DNA of 64,000 nt from Nitrosopumilaceae archaeon (GCA_024644385.1 JAHELB010000002.1:1-64000); one strand, 5' to 3'. Shown: positions 1 through 9,592, numbered from the stretch's first letter. Program-made: numbers and translations. The notes: generated by a model not told the origin, from the letters alone.

Positions 1-41
1 ATTCTGGGCAACGAGCATCCATGAAATCCATAGGTGCTTAA

Positions 42-50
42 GATATTTAA
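42..50 (+). promoter_or_regulatory. Putative TATA box of the tRNA-Gly gene
   Basis: An AT-rich element (GATATTTAA) lies about 25-30 nt before the mature 5' end of the tRNA. This is the spacing expected of an archaeal TATA box. No other promoter-like element is seen between the window edge and the tRNA. The call rests on position and composition only. Confidence 0.45.
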
Positions 51-74
51 TCATAATTACGTGAGGTAGTCCAT

Positions 75-148
75 GCGGAGTTAGTTTAGCCTGGTATGAC
101 GTCAGCTTCCCAAGCTGAAGGTCGCGGGTTCAAATCCCGCACTCCGCA
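75..148 (+). tRNA. tRNA-Gly (anticodon CCC)
   Basis: The full cloverleaf can be drawn. The acceptor stem GCGGAGT pairs with ACTCCGC and is followed by discriminator A. The anticodon stem TCAGC/GCTGA closes a seven-base loop TTCCCAA, giving anticodon CCC, which reads GGG glycine codons. The T arm is GCGGG-TTCAAAT-CCCGC. No intron is present and CCA is not encoded. A glycyl-tRNA synthetase gene lies about 8 kb downstream in the same window. Confidence 0.95.
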
Positions 149-152
149 TTTG

Positions 153-1115
153 TTATAATTCTCTAATTGCTTGTTCAATTATTCCTCTATCTTGGGCTTT
201 TGGATAAAACTTTAGATAATTTTTCAGATCCTCTTTTGCTTGCGAATATTTTTTTTGTTTTTCTCTGATATATGCACGGTTTTTGTAAATTTTTGCTGAT
301 CTTTTAGGATTGATTTCTATAGCTTTTGTATAACAAGATTCTGCCTTTTCAAATTGATTTGATCTTAGATAAAAATTTCCCAGTCCGTTATAGGATAGAT
401 AATATCTGTTATTGAGATTAATACTTTTTTGATAATATTTTATACAGTCTTCGGAATTCTGGGAACTAAGAATTCCACCTAACAAATGAAATGCCGTGGG
501 ATTATTGTTATCAGTCTGAATTGCTTTCATTAAACATTCTAATGCTTTTTGAGAATTTTTTTGAATATTCAGTTTTTCGGAAATAAAACACAGCCGATTT
601 GACTCCTCATCTAATTTTTTTTGTATGTTTAAAGGCGAGACAATTTCTTGAGGAGCCAAAATTATCAGTAATCTTCCCTCTTCGGCCCATTGTTTATCAA
701 ATTTTTCTTGGGGGATTGCCCCTTCTTGCAGCTCTCCTTCTTGTGTTCCTTTTTGAATATAATGAAGAATTGTATTATTGATATCATCATACCCTGAAAT
801 TACCGATGCATGCTGGGTAATTTCAGGGATTCCCGGTAAAATTACGATAGGAGGGATGCCATTATCTATTATTTTTTTTAATTCTGCTAAAGAAGAATGA
901 ATTATTTTGCAGACCAAGCCGTTCCGTTCGGCAAATTCAATTCCTTCTATTAAGATACTTCCAGAGTTGCTTGGGTATTGTTTAGCAAGTTCAAAAGCTT
1001 CTTCCATAGGTAAATTAACATTCCAATATTTTGATACAACATTAATTGGTAAGGGTAGACAAATATTTTCTTCCTGGACTAGAGGAAGTAAAAGTTCATG
1101 ATTTGGTGAATTCAA
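153..1115 (-). CDS. C39-like cysteine peptidase domain fused to TPR repeats
   Basis: The protein has 320 residues. Its first ~150 residues resemble the C39/C39-like papain fold, with a candidate nucleophile Cys19 in ENICLP and a candidate His102 in QHASVISGYDD. Residues about 190-315 form at least three tetratricopeptide repeats (for example YNGLGNFYLRSNQFEKAESC). There is no signal peptide, so a cytoplasmic role in binding or trimming a peptide is inferred. The start is TTG; no ATG lies near in frame. The substrate is unknown, and whether the Cys/His pair is catalytic cannot be decided from sequence alone. Confidence 0.65.
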   Translation of the reverse strand: MNSPNHELLLPLVQEENICLPLPINVVSKYWNVNLPMEEAFELAKQYPSNSGSILIEGIEFAERNGLVCKIIHSSLAELKKIIDNGIPPIVILPGIPEITQHASVISGYDDINNTILHYIQKGTQEGELQEGAIPQEKFDKQWAEEGRLLIILAPQEIVSPLNIQKKLDEESNRLCFISEKLNIQKNSQKALECLMKAIQTDNNNPTAFHLLGGILSSQNSEDCIKYYQKSINLNNRYYLSYNGLGNFYLRSNQFEKAESCYTKAIEINPKRSAKIYKNRAYIREKQKKYSQAKEDLKNYLKFYPKAQDRGIIEQAIREL

Positions 1116-1151
1116 TGAAATGAAATGGTTGGGGAGAGTTATTAAAACTAA

Positions 1152-1694
1152 TCAAAGTAAACAGAATTGATAGATTAGGTCTTTACCATCATGGGTCATT
1201 TCGGGATGAAATTGAGTTCCAAAAATGAATTTTCCATTATATTGAATAATTTCTTTCTCACAGTTTTTTGAATAGGCTATGCTGGTTAAAAATTTTGGTA
1301 ATTTAGAAATTTCATATCCGTGACTTTCAAAAACCATAATTTTTTTTGTGGTAAGAATATTTTCTTTTTGAGTAAAAATTTCTTCATGGCCTTTTTGATA
1401 AGTTTTCAATTTCCTTATAGTGCCTCCTAAGGTGAGAGCTAAAATTTCTGCTCCATAACAAATTCCAAATAATTTTTTATTATTTTGAATGCTATGTAAT
1501 ATCACTTTAGAGTTAATTTGATTAATTTTTTTTTCATTTTTTCTACGCCCTGAAAGAATAAAGGAATCATATTTTCCGAGTGAGTCTATTTCTAGTTCAA
1601 AGGGAGATGTTTTTTTAAATAAAAAATTTTTTTCCTTTAGAAATTCGATCAAATTTGGAGTGTATATTGATCCATTATCAATAACAAGTAACAA
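1152..1694 (-). CDS. Class I glutamine amidotransferase, GMP synthase subunit A-like
   Basis: The protein has 180 residues and is a complete class I glutamine amidotransferase domain. The nucleophile elbow FGICYGAEI carries Cys79, and FGTQFHPEMT carries His163 and Glu165, completing the triad. Length and architecture match the separate glutaminase subunit of archaeal GMP synthase, which passes ammonia to the ATP-pyrophosphatase subunit GuaAb. The usual oxyanion-strand motif SGGP is replaced by SGRRKNEK, so another acceptor enzyme is possible. The start is TTG. The partner synthetase subunit is not in the window. Confidence 0.7.
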   Translation of the reverse strand: MLLVIDNGSIYTPNLIEFLKEKNFLFKKTSPFELEIDSLGKYDSFILSGRRKNEKKINQINSKVILHSIQNNKKLFGICYGAEILALTLGGTIRKLKTYQKGHEEIFTQKENILTTKKIMVFESHGYEISKLPKFLTSIAYSKNCEKEIIQYNGKFIFGTQFHPEMTHDGKDLIYQFCLL

Positions 1695-1742
1695 TAATTT
1701 TTATTCCTATTATTGTTAATTTAGGTTTTCAGCATAAAGGGG

Positions 1743-1916
1743 ATGAAACAAAATTTGGTACACACCACTCTGACATTCTATCACTTTGCAATATTTTTGT
1801 TATTGCTTTCTCAAATAAAGGAATTAATTAAAAATAAATTCAATTCTAAATATAAGGAATTTGTGGATAATTCATACTTATTTCTCTATGAATTAGACCA
1901 AGTACAATTCAGATAG
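1743..1916 (+). CDS. Possible small protein of 57 residues
   Basis: An ATG-initiated frame of 57 codons fills most of the 245-nt gap between two minus-strand genes. It starts just after AAAGGGG, which could be a weak ribosome-binding site although the spacing is very short. The peptide has a hydrophobic stretch (FAIFLLLLS, about residues 15-23) followed by a charged tail ending in ELDQVQFR. I recognise no family. It may be spurious; conservation in relatives would decide. Confidence 0.3.
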   Translation: MKQNLVHTTLTFYHFAIFLLLLSQIKELIKNKFNSKYKEFVDNSYLFLYELDQVQFR

Positions 1917-1939
1917 AAGATCTAAAGAGGAGTAAGGTA

Positions 1940-4798
1940 CTAGACCCCTACTTCAATCGAAATATAATGCATTTCTGGTATACTGTCCTTTACTACAATT
2001 GTACCAATATTGACTCGATTTCCTTCTTCCCAAATGAATACTCTTTCACTTCTTGGTATTACCAAATCAGAAATAAATTCTGATAAGAATGATTCAGTTT
2101 CTCCTCGGTCCTTTTCAGTAAAGAAGAAAATTTCTCCCTCTTTAAAGGAAAGTGGTACCTGAATTGATGTGGGTTGTGAAACCTCAATTCCCTCATTTTC
2201 GAAAATAGATTTTATAATGTCAATTCTATCTTGCCTGTTCAATTCTATTACGTTTGGATCTGGTGATGAGGTATCAACAACTCCTGAGACTTTTTGTAAG
2301 TATGCTTCAAAGGCTTTTTGCTGAGTGGTACCTAAACCAACATAATATTCTCCGGTGAAAGCTGCTCCTACAGCTGCTATGGTTCCTAATTGAGCCACTA
2401 CTCCTCCAGCTCCTGCAGTATAAACTGGAATAAAGTAAACGTCATGCTCTCCTACTCTGTATAAAATATTATCACCAATCCTTGGATTTCGTAACAGGGT
2501 CTTTAATTGCGCAAATTCTGGATCTCTATCTAAAGCCTCCCGTACAGCAGTTGGACCAATTAATTTTGTTGTAGAATTTAATGGGACTTCATAAAATTGC
2601 ATTTTTCCTAGATTGGAAAGATCATTTTCAACTACCATGTATCCTGCAAGATTTCTTCCTTGAGAACCTCTTAATTCTAGCGAAAGAAGACCAACAAACT
2701 CTGTTGATTCAAATTCGGGTGGTTTTGCTTGAATATAATAAGTGTCCAAACCAGTTGGAATTTCATAAAATTCATTGGCCTGAATAAATTTCTCAACATT
2801 AGTTACATGGTAAATGTTATACATTTCGGTTTTCCAATTAAATAATTCAGATGGATATCGTATTTGCTCTTCTAGCCAATCTGGAATTGTAACAAATTGC
2901 TCAGAATATTGTTCTGAGAACATTTCTGTAAAAAAGTCATTACCTGTTTTCAATAATTGAATATCACCGTCTTGAGTATCAACTAGTGCATATCCTACTA
3001 AGCGCAAGTAAGGATTTGATGCTGACCATGGGACATTACTAGTATCAAAACCAATAATCAATGGAACTAACCAATAGGTTTTTTCACCATCAGTTACTGG
3101 AAGAGAATCTAGTTCCTTTCCGAATAAATCATATAGGAAATACGGGTAAAGAATTTCCATTCTATCATGAACATCTTTGTATCTCATAATATGAACAGAT
3201 TCACCCGGGAACGAAAGGAGGAAATTGGGTTCAAAAGTCCAGCTTAAAGGAGGTGGAACATCAATTCCTCCTTCACCATCATAAAATACTCCCCCAAGTT
3301 CTGCACTGACATCTCCTCTAGAAAGTGGGTATGCTGACCAGGTTTGCTCAAAAAGACCGCCTTCACCGTAATAAATTTCTCGTTGTTTGAAAAACTCACT
3401 ACTGTCTACAATTTGACCTCCTGTGGCATCAAGGGTAAGAAATCCATTAGGAACGTGGGTGTAAACCAGGTGTTCATTATACCATCTATTTTCAGCGGCT
3501 ACAGTTGTTGGTAAAACTGGTTTCATAGAAGCAGTCCAATACAATTGGTTATCAAAGCGAAGAATGTCGTTATCTTCAAAGTCTACATATGGTATCAACC
3601 CAATCTCAGGTTTTAATTTTGCAAAAGCTGCTTCCCAATCCCAAATTCTAATTACATCTAAAACATCTGCATTTTGGCTAACATAATTTTTTATATTATT
3701 TGGGGAAATATTTGGGAGTCTAACGTCATGATTATTTTCTTGTATCTTCTCTAATTCACCTAGATACCTGTTAATTCCTACCTGTTGAGCCGTATAAGGA
3801 CCCAAATATTCAATTTTTCTAGAATCTGCAATGCTGTTATTTACAGAAATAACTGCTATTACAATAATTACAATTACCAAAATTGAAAAAATTCTAATGT
3901 AAACATCTCTCTTGAACATGTGAGTGAGAACCCTTGATCTTATTTTATCTGCTAATGAAAAAGCTAAAAATGCAAATCCAACTATCAAGGTGCCTCCAAT
4001 TACATATCTTGAATTGTAATCTATTTGATCAGTAAAAAATAGGTTAAATCCAATCCAAATAATTCCAATTCCTAAAATAGATTCTATTATAGATACATAA
4101 TTCAAATATCTGGGCTTTCCTTCATTAGAATCCTGAACAAAGGAAGTTATTACATCAATTATTCTATGAATCCCAACATATAACACCAAGCGGAGACCGA
4201 TTGCCGCTAGAACAGACGGAATTAAAATGATTAATGCTGGAATCATTGGCACGACTTGTTCTGTGGCATAGTTAGGATTAGTATCTGGAGTTACAAATGG
4301 TAAGGAAAATAATGCTGGTAAGTTTTCAATTCCTAAAGAATTTCCATCAAGGAAGGATATTGCTGCGAATCCAAACATTGTGTTTACAAAAAAGGCACCA
4401 AAAAGTAGAATCTTGGTTATTTGCCAAATTACAAATTGTGGAGTACTTAACTTGAAATCTTTAAAGCGAGGAATATTATTTGAAAGGGATTGCTGTGGTC
4501 CTTGGCCAATGAATCCTATAGCAGTTTTTACAGCGTACCAAAAAATTGAAGACCTCGATATGATATTTATCCGAACTAGTGCAATAGCTGCAAGGATAAG
4601 CGCAGATACAATTGAATAGTAAAGAGGTTTGGTGAATTTTTCTCCAAATTCAGTAAAATTCATTGAAAGAATTACTGCTTGATTTCCAGCGAGTACGACA
4701 ATGGCTATTACAATAATTGCAACGATTCCTAACCGTATGAATTTTCCAGCATCAGGAGGTGGAGCTTGTTTATCAGTAGCGGCGCTATACAAAATCAA
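1940..4798 (-). CDS. UPF0182 family large membrane protein
   Basis: The protein has 952 residues and matches the UPF0182 (COG1615) family, whose function is unknown. The N-terminal third has about seven hydrophobic segments (near residues 24-44, 60-78, 125-145, 185-207, 235-255, 262-282 and 300-320). A large domain follows, probably extracytoplasmic, with family-like motifs such as the GGVFYDGEGGIDVPPP segment and HIMRYKDVHDRMEILYP. The start is TTG at 4798, because the next in-frame ATG would delete the first membrane segment. It lies downstream of priL-priS on the same strand with a gap of about 120 nt. Confidence 0.85.
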   Translation of the reverse strand: MILYSAATDKQAPPPDAGKFIRLGIVAIIVIAIVVLAGNQAVILSMNFTEFGEKFTKPLYYSIVSALILAAIALVRINIISRSSIFWYAVKTAIGFIGQGPQQSLSNNIPRFKDFKLSTPQFVIWQITKILLFGAFFVNTMFGFAAISFLDGNSLGIENLPALFSLPFVTPDTNPNYATEQVVPMIPALIILIPSVLAAIGLRLVLYVGIHRIIDVITSFVQDSNEGKPRYLNYVSIIESILGIGIIWIGFNLFFTDQIDYNSRYVIGGTLIVGFAFLAFSLADKIRSRVLTHMFKRDVYIRIFSILVIVIIVIAVISVNNSIADSRKIEYLGPYTAQQVGINRYLGELEKIQENNHDVRLPNISPNNIKNYVSQNADVLDVIRIWDWEAAFAKLKPEIGLIPYVDFEDNDILRFDNQLYWTASMKPVLPTTVAAENRWYNEHLVYTHVPNGFLTLDATGGQIVDSSEFFKQREIYYGEGGLFEQTWSAYPLSRGDVSAELGGVFYDGEGGIDVPPPLSWTFEPNFLLSFPGESVHIMRYKDVHDRMEILYPYFLYDLFGKELDSLPVTDGEKTYWLVPLIIGFDTSNVPWSASNPYLRLVGYALVDTQDGDIQLLKTGNDFFTEMFSEQYSEQFVTIPDWLEEQIRYPSELFNWKTEMYNIYHVTNVEKFIQANEFYEIPTGLDTYYIQAKPPEFESTEFVGLLSLELRGSQGRNLAGYMVVENDLSNLGKMQFYEVPLNSTTKLIGPTAVREALDRDPEFAQLKTLLRNPRIGDNILYRVGEHDVYFIPVYTAGAGGVVAQLGTIAAVGAAFTGEYYVGLGTTQQKAFEAYLQKVSGVVDTSSPDPNVIELNRQDRIDIIKSIFENEGIEVSQPTSIQVPLSFKEGEIFFFTEKDRGETESFLSEFISDLVIPRSERVFIWEEGNRVNIGTIVVKDSIPEMHYISIEVGV

Positions 4799-4920
4799 AC
4801 TTCTTTTAGGTTTGGCAAATTAATGTCTTACCAGAAAAAAGAAAAATTTAGCATTTAATTTCTATTCTAAAAGAGTAAAACACCCAAATTTCTAGTATAT
4901 TTAGCCTATTCTATAGAAAT

Positions 4921-6042
4921 CTAAGCGATTGTCGCTAAATTCTTACAAATCATGTAGACTGCACCATAAGTTGGGATTGTAACAATTTCATTATTAAAGG
5001 GGCCAAACTTCTTGTTTTTTAATTTAAATTCTATGGGGCAACTTGCCTGTATTTCAACAGTGTTTTCATTTAGAAATGATGATTCTGAGTAAGGATCGAA
5101 ACTTTTAAGATCTTTGCAAAAAATTTTGGTCAACCCACTTTTGCTATTTAAGGAACCAGGAAGTCTAAAAATTCTATGAATATCCATTGTTACATTTGGA
5201 TCTATCTGAGCCCCAATGATTGTAGAAATATTTTCCAAATTTTTGTGAAATTTTGAATATCCACCAGAAATTAATTCTGAAATTATTTTTGAGCGTTTTG
5301 ATTTGGACCCAAAAATTTCTTTAGAGAATCTTCCCCTCCAACCTCTTTCTTCAAGATCAGGAAATAAGGAGCGTTGGGGCTTTAATTTTTTCATTCCAAA
5401 AGTTTCAGGGATTGCCCCTCTAAACATTATATAATCGACTAATTCTGATCTTTCTCTAGAGCCAAGCGTTAGAAATTGTGAATTATAAACATAAACATGA
5501 AAGCCCTCGTTTCCAGAAAAATAAATTTTAATATTATTTTTTTCTACACCTAGATCCTCAATTAAAATATTTAATAATTTGAATACTTCCTTTTTTGATC
5601 CTTCAATACAATTTTTACACGGTAATGATTTAATTTCTATTTTTTTAGAATTACAGTGCAAGCATTGATGATTTGAATTGGATACTTGATTACATTCATT
5701 GCATTTAGTAATAGAGTGACTTAGCCTACAATCTAATTGAAGATCTTTGGCATCAATGTCAAAAATAAGATCAGCTTCTTTCCAATCTTTTTCATTCATC
5801 GATAAATTAGGAAATGAGTAATAGGCATTGGAGCAATAAACATCAGACGGAATATTTTGCATAAGTAAAAGATGTAATTCCTTATTATCCTTTAATGAGA
5901 TATGTCGCATCATTCCGGAATTAAATTTTTGAAACCCAAATTCTCTTTCAGAAGTCCTTTCTGGTACATGAATAAGATCAAAATGATCAAAATAGTATTT
6001 TTTGAATGCGTCTTCTAAAAATTTAACTTCTTTTTCCTGCAT
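4921..6042 (-). CDS. priS: DNA primase small (catalytic) subunit PriS
   Basis: The protein has 373 residues. This is the catalytic subunit of the archaeal-eukaryotic primase that makes RNA/DNA primers at the fork. The catalytic motif FDIDAKD places metal-binding aspartates at residues 95 and 97. A zinc knuckle follows, with cysteines 114, 117, 127 and 130, then the SGNEGFHVYVY segment typical of the family. The ATG directly abuts the priL stop codon, so the two subunits are co-transcribed and probably translationally coupled. Confidence 0.95.
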   Translation of the reverse strand: MQEKEVKFLEDAFKKYYFDHFDLIHVPERTSEREFGFQKFNSGMMRHISLKDNKELHLLLMQNIPSDVYCSNAYYSFPNLSMNEKDWKEADLIFDIDAKDLQLDCRLSHSITKCNECNQVSNSNHQCLHCNSKKIEIKSLPCKNCIEGSKKEVFKLLNILIEDLGVEKNNIKIYFSGNEGFHVYVYNSQFLTLGSRERSELVDYIMFRGAIPETFGMKKLKPQRSLFPDLEERGWRGRFSKEIFGSKSKRSKIISELISGGYSKFHKNLENISTIIGAQIDPNVTMDIHRIFRLPGSLNSKSGLTKIFCKDLKSFDPYSESSFLNENTVEIQASCPIEFKLKNKKFGPFNNEIVTIPTYGAVYMICKNLATIA

Positions 6043-7068
6043 TTACTTTCTTTTTTTTCCAAATTGTAGAGGGTTAAAGATATTGTCACATTCAGGGATA
6101 GCAAAACAAAGATTTTGTGTTTTTAGTTTTTCACATGATGGACATGAATATTGAGTACCACTTCCTGAGGCTCCGGCTAGGTGATTTAACTGGTATAGGG
6201 TAACTCTTTCGTTGTAGTCTGGGGCGTTTTTAAATAATGGGGCAATTTGTTCAACCGATTGGTTTCTGGATAACAAAAAGGTGGCCAACATGAATCTACC
6301 AGAATGAGGAAGGTTTTCACCCTTTTCGAGAACTTCAATGGCGTGTTTTATGCAAGGTGGATATTCTCCTGTAGTAACACTATATGTTACAAACTTTTTT
6401 GATAATGAAATTAGTTGCTTTACCGGCTCTTCAAATCCTGAAATCATTGAAGGGGTTTTGGCATTAATTATTTTTGAACTAATATAACTGCTCAATTCTT
6501 TTCGAATTAACCTAACAGTTTCATGGGGAGTTAGAAAAACAAAACCATTTCCAACACGTCGATTGATTAACTTCCATTCTCGTTCATGAAAATTAACGGA
6601 GTGTTTTAGATAATTGGAAATTGGAATGATAAAATAGTCATCTTGTTTTTTAATTTGAATTGAAAATAAATCATCAATTATTCTTATAGCCAATTCTTTT
6701 TTGGATTCATCAGTAATATTTGCAAGATCTTTTTCTAAATATTTTTCAGCACGTCTGGCTTCTGCCAAAGCAAATCTTTTGATTAGTGTATTCATTCCAG
6801 TTAATTTTAGTAAGACGATAGCCAAAAGAAAAGAAAAAACTTCTCTTTCCAAGACATAATCTTTTGATGCTTCACCATCTATCAAATCGGATTTGTAAAT
6901 TTTGCCATCGGCTGAAACCTGAACTCTACTCAAGGCTTTTTCTAGAGATATTTTCAAGTCAGGATCAATTCCAAATTGATCAAGTGAAAAACCCTTATCT
7001 TTAAGATATTGACCAGCATCTGCTAGAAAGGGATATTTTGCAATTTCATCTTTTCCCAGGGTTATCAT
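6043..7068 (-). CDS. priL: DNA primase large subunit PriL
   Basis: The protein has 341 residues. PriL binds PriS and helps initiation and product-length control. The C-terminal domain keeps the cysteines expected for a [4Fe-4S] cluster: PPC at 239, CPSC at 309/312, LC at 321 and EC at 327. The HSGRFMLATFLL segment at about 255-267 is typical of the family. It is the first gene of priL-priS and is divergent from nfo, with promoters in the 90-nt gap between them. Confidence 0.93.
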   Translation of the reverse strand: MITLGKDEIAKYPFLADAGQYLKDKGFSLDQFGIDPDLKISLEKALSRVQVSADGKIYKSDLIDGEASKDYVLEREVFSFLLAIVLLKLTGMNTLIKRFALAEARRAEKYLEKDLANITDESKKELAIRIIDDLFSIQIKKQDDYFIIPISNYLKHSVNFHEREWKLINRRVGNGFVFLTPHETVRLIRKELSSYISSKIINAKTPSMISGFEEPVKQLISLSKKFVTYSVTTGEYPPCIKHAIEVLEKGENLPHSGRFMLATFLLSRNQSVEQIAPLFKNAPDYNERVTLYQLNHLAGASGSGTQYSCPSCEKLKTQNLCFAIPECDNIFNPLQFGKKRK

Positions 7069-7127
7069 GAATATAGATTAAGAATGTTGACTTAAAAATC
7101 TGATTTTCATTTGATGATAGTTGCTGA

Positions 7128-7137
7128 TTTAAATATT
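7128..7137 (+). promoter_or_regulatory. Putative TATA box of nfo
   Basis: ATTTAAATAT sits about 25 nt before the ATG of the endonuclease IV gene. This would place the transcription start almost at the start codon and give a leaderless transcript. Support is positional only. Confidence 0.45.
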
Positions 7138-7158
7138 GTTTAGATAAAATTCTCAAAT

Positions 7159-7998
7159 ATGCTGATCGGTTGTCATGTTTCAATTTCAGGATCAATCGAT
7201 ATGGCAATCGATAATGCAGTTAAAAGAAAATGTTCAGCTTTTCAGATTTTTACTAGGAATCCTAGAGGATGGCATGCTAAGGAACTGATGGATCAAGATA
7301 TTAAAAATTTCAAAGAGAAGCTAAAATCTAGTAAAATTGATAGGTTTTCAACTTGTGCTCATATGCCATATTTACCTAATCTTTCAAGTCCCAAAAAGGA
7401 TGGATTCGAAAAATCAGTAAATTCCTTAATTGAGGAAGTTGAAAGATGTGGGAAATTAGGAATTCCTTATCTGGTGACTCATCTTGGTAGTCATTTGGGA
7501 ACAGGCGAAGAAGCAGGAATAAAGAGACTTGTGAAAGGATTAACAAAAGCTGCTAAGGTTAAAAATGACGTGATGATTTTGTTGGAAAACACCGCTGGCC
7601 AAAAAAATTCTGTTGGATCAAAATTTGCGCAACTTGGAGAAATTTTTAATGAATTAAAACCCTCAAAGAGATTTGGGGTTTGTTTTGATACTTGCCATGC
7701 ATTTGTATCTGGTTACGATTTAAGGACAGAAAAAAATGTCAAAGAAACTTTTAAGGAATTCGATAAACATGTTGGTATGGAACATCTTAAAATTTTACAT
7801 CTTAATGATGCCAAAGGAGAGATAGGATGTAATTTAGATAGACATTATCATATTGGTTTAGGTAACATTGGAGAGGAAGGAATGGCTGCTGTAGTTAAAT
7901 TAATTATGAAAAAGAATATTCCAATTGTATTAGAAACTCCAATCGATGATACAAGGGATGATTTTGAAAATGTTAGAATAGCAAAGGGGCTTGTATAA
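7159..7998 (+). CDS. nfo: Endonuclease IV (AP endonuclease)
   Basis: The protein has 279 residues, the usual length for endonuclease IV. This zinc enzyme cleaves the backbone 5' to abasic sites in base-excision repair. Metal-ligand motifs appear in family order: CAHMPYLPNLSS, VTHLGSHLGTGEE, LLENTAGQ, CFDTCHAFVSGYD, HLNDAKGEIG, DRHYHIGLG and VLETP. ATG at 7159 fits a leaderless transcript. glyS follows 22 nt downstream on the same strand, suggesting co-transcription. Endonuclease III is encoded about 12 kb away. Confidence 0.96.
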   Translation: MLIGCHVSISGSIDMAIDNAVKRKCSAFQIFTRNPRGWHAKELMDQDIKNFKEKLKSSKIDRFSTCAHMPYLPNLSSPKKDGFEKSVNSLIEEVERCGKLGIPYLVTHLGSHLGTGEEAGIKRLVKGLTKAAKVKNDVMILLENTAGQKNSVGSKFAQLGEIFNELKPSKRFGVCFDTCHAFVSGYDLRTEKNVKETFKEFDKHVGMEHLKILHLNDAKGEIGCNLDRHYHIGLGNIGEEGMAAVVKLIMKKNIPIVLETPIDDTRDDFENVRIAKGLV

Positions 7999-8020
7999 AA
8001 AATTAGAGAAATGATAATTA

Positions 8021-9478
8021 ATGAATTATGAAGAAGTAATGAAACTAGCACTTGAAAGAGGATTTTATTTTCCTAGTTGTGAGGTGTATGCTGATGCCCA
8101 GGCTGGATTTTGGGAATACGGTCCATCTGGTGTAGGTTTGAAAAATAAATTTCTTGAATTATGGAGAAGAGAACTGGTAAGACGAGATGGAATGCTTGAG
8201 ATAGATGGTTGTCAAATTATGTCAAAATCTGTTTTTGAAGCATCTGGACATTTGGGAAGTTTTGCTGATCCCATCATAAAGTGTAGAAAGTGTAATGCCA
8301 CTTTTAGAGCCGATAGAACAATCGCTGAAGTTGCGAAAATAGAAATTCCAGAAAGCGCAGATTTGGAGGAATTTGATAAGGTGATTCAGGAAAATGGAGT
8401 TAAATGTCTAAAATGCAAGGGGGATTTTGAGAGTACAAGGAAATTCAACATGATGTTTAAGGTGGGTATTGGCCCAGAAGAAGAAATTGCTTACCTTAGA
8501 CCTGAAACATGTCAATCAATTTTTGTGGATTTTCCAAGGTTGTTTAAGATAATGCGGGGAAAACTACCTTTAGGAATAGCGCAAGTTGGTAAAAGTTTTA
8601 GGAATGAAATAGCACCAAGGCAAAGTCTACTTCGGCTTCGAGAATTTTATCAGGCAGAAATTGAAGTGTTTTGTAATCCAAAAAAGTTGGATGAAATGGA
8701 AAAATTTTTAGAAATTCAAAATACGGTAATAAGAGTTCAAACTGATTCTGAACCCGTGTCAATGAGCTGTAAAGAAGCGGTAGAATCAGGAGTAATTCCT
8801 AACAAGTTTGTTGCATATTATCTAGGAATTTTAACTGAATTTTATGAAAAAACCGGAGTGGATATTACCAAAAGTAGATTTAGAAAACTAGGTGATAAAG
8901 AAAAAGCATTCTATGCAGAAGTTGCCTTTGATTTTGAAGTTGAAACAACTATAGGATGGCTGGAATTGGTAGCTTGTAACTATAGATCAGACTATGACCT
9001 TTCTAGCCATGCAAAAAAAAGTAAAGAGAAATTCGAGGTTATGGATAATGATGAAAAAGTTCTTCCCCATGTATTTGAAATTTCGATGGGAATTGATCGA
9101 AGTTTGTATACTATTTTAGAACATTGTTTACGAGATGATAAAGAAAATGAACGGACTGTTTTGTCACTCAAACCATATCTGTCTCCCATTCATGTGGGAG
9201 TACTATCCTTAGTAAAAAAAGATGGATTAAAAGAAAAAACAGATGAAATATATCTTCAGTTGAAAAGAAAATTTGACGCATTCTTGGATCATTCTGGTGC
9301 AATAGGAAGAAGATATAGAAGATTAGATGAAATTGGATCACCCTTTGCAATTACTGTTGATCATCAAACATTGGAAGATGAAACTATTACCATAAGAATA
9401 AGGGATAATATGGAGCAAAAGAGGATAAAAATTTCTGAGTTATACTCTATTCTTTCTGAATATACGGCATATCCTTAA
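8021..9478 (+). CDS. glyS: Glycyl-tRNA synthetase
   Basis: The protein has 485 residues and is a homodimeric (alpha2) class II synthetase that charges tRNA-Gly. Motif 2 is seen in GKSFRNEIAPRQSLLRLREF and motif 3 in EISMGIDRSLYTIL. An insertion carries two CxxC knuckles (CRKC and CLKC), a putative zinc site seen in archaeal GlyRS. The C-terminal ~120 residues form the anticodon-binding domain (PIHVGVLSLVKKDGL onwards). It follows nfo closely. Confidence 0.96.
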   Translation: MNYEEVMKLALERGFYFPSCEVYADAQAGFWEYGPSGVGLKNKFLELWRRELVRRDGMLEIDGCQIMSKSVFEASGHLGSFADPIIKCRKCNATFRADRTIAEVAKIEIPESADLEEFDKVIQENGVKCLKCKGDFESTRKFNMMFKVGIGPEEEIAYLRPETCQSIFVDFPRLFKIMRGKLPLGIAQVGKSFRNEIAPRQSLLRLREFYQAEIEVFCNPKKLDEMEKFLEIQNTVIRVQTDSEPVSMSCKEAVESGVIPNKFVAYYLGILTEFYEKTGVDITKSRFRKLGDKEKAFYAEVAFDFEVETTIGWLELVACNYRSDYDLSSHAKKSKEKFEVMDNDEKVLPHVFEISMGIDRSLYTILEHCLRDDKENERTVLSLKPYLSPIHVGVLSLVKKDGLKEKTDEIYLQLKRKFDAFLDHSGAIGRRYRRLDEIGSPFAITVDHQTLEDETITIRIRDNMEQKRIKISELYSILSEYTAYP

Positions 9479-9480
9479 TC

Positions 9481-9549
9481 CGGACAAGATGAGGGTCATT
9501 CTAGTTTAGATATTAGCAAAACTAGGCACAAATCCGTGCTTGGGTATGA
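9481..9549 (+). other. Two adjacent hairpins in the glyS downstream gap
   Basis: The 114-nt gap after glyS can form CTAGTTT/AAACTAG (9501-9507 with 9519-9525) followed by GCAC/GTGC (9526-9529 with 9536-9539). TCAT (9496-9499) could also pair with ATGA (9546-9549) around both. No U-tract follows at once, so this is not a clear terminator. It could be a transcript-end structure or a small RNA. The promoter of the next gene lies just beyond it. Confidence 0.25.
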
Positions 9550-9592
9550 TATTTATTAAAAATTAATAACCCTTGATTTTTGGAGTGAACGT

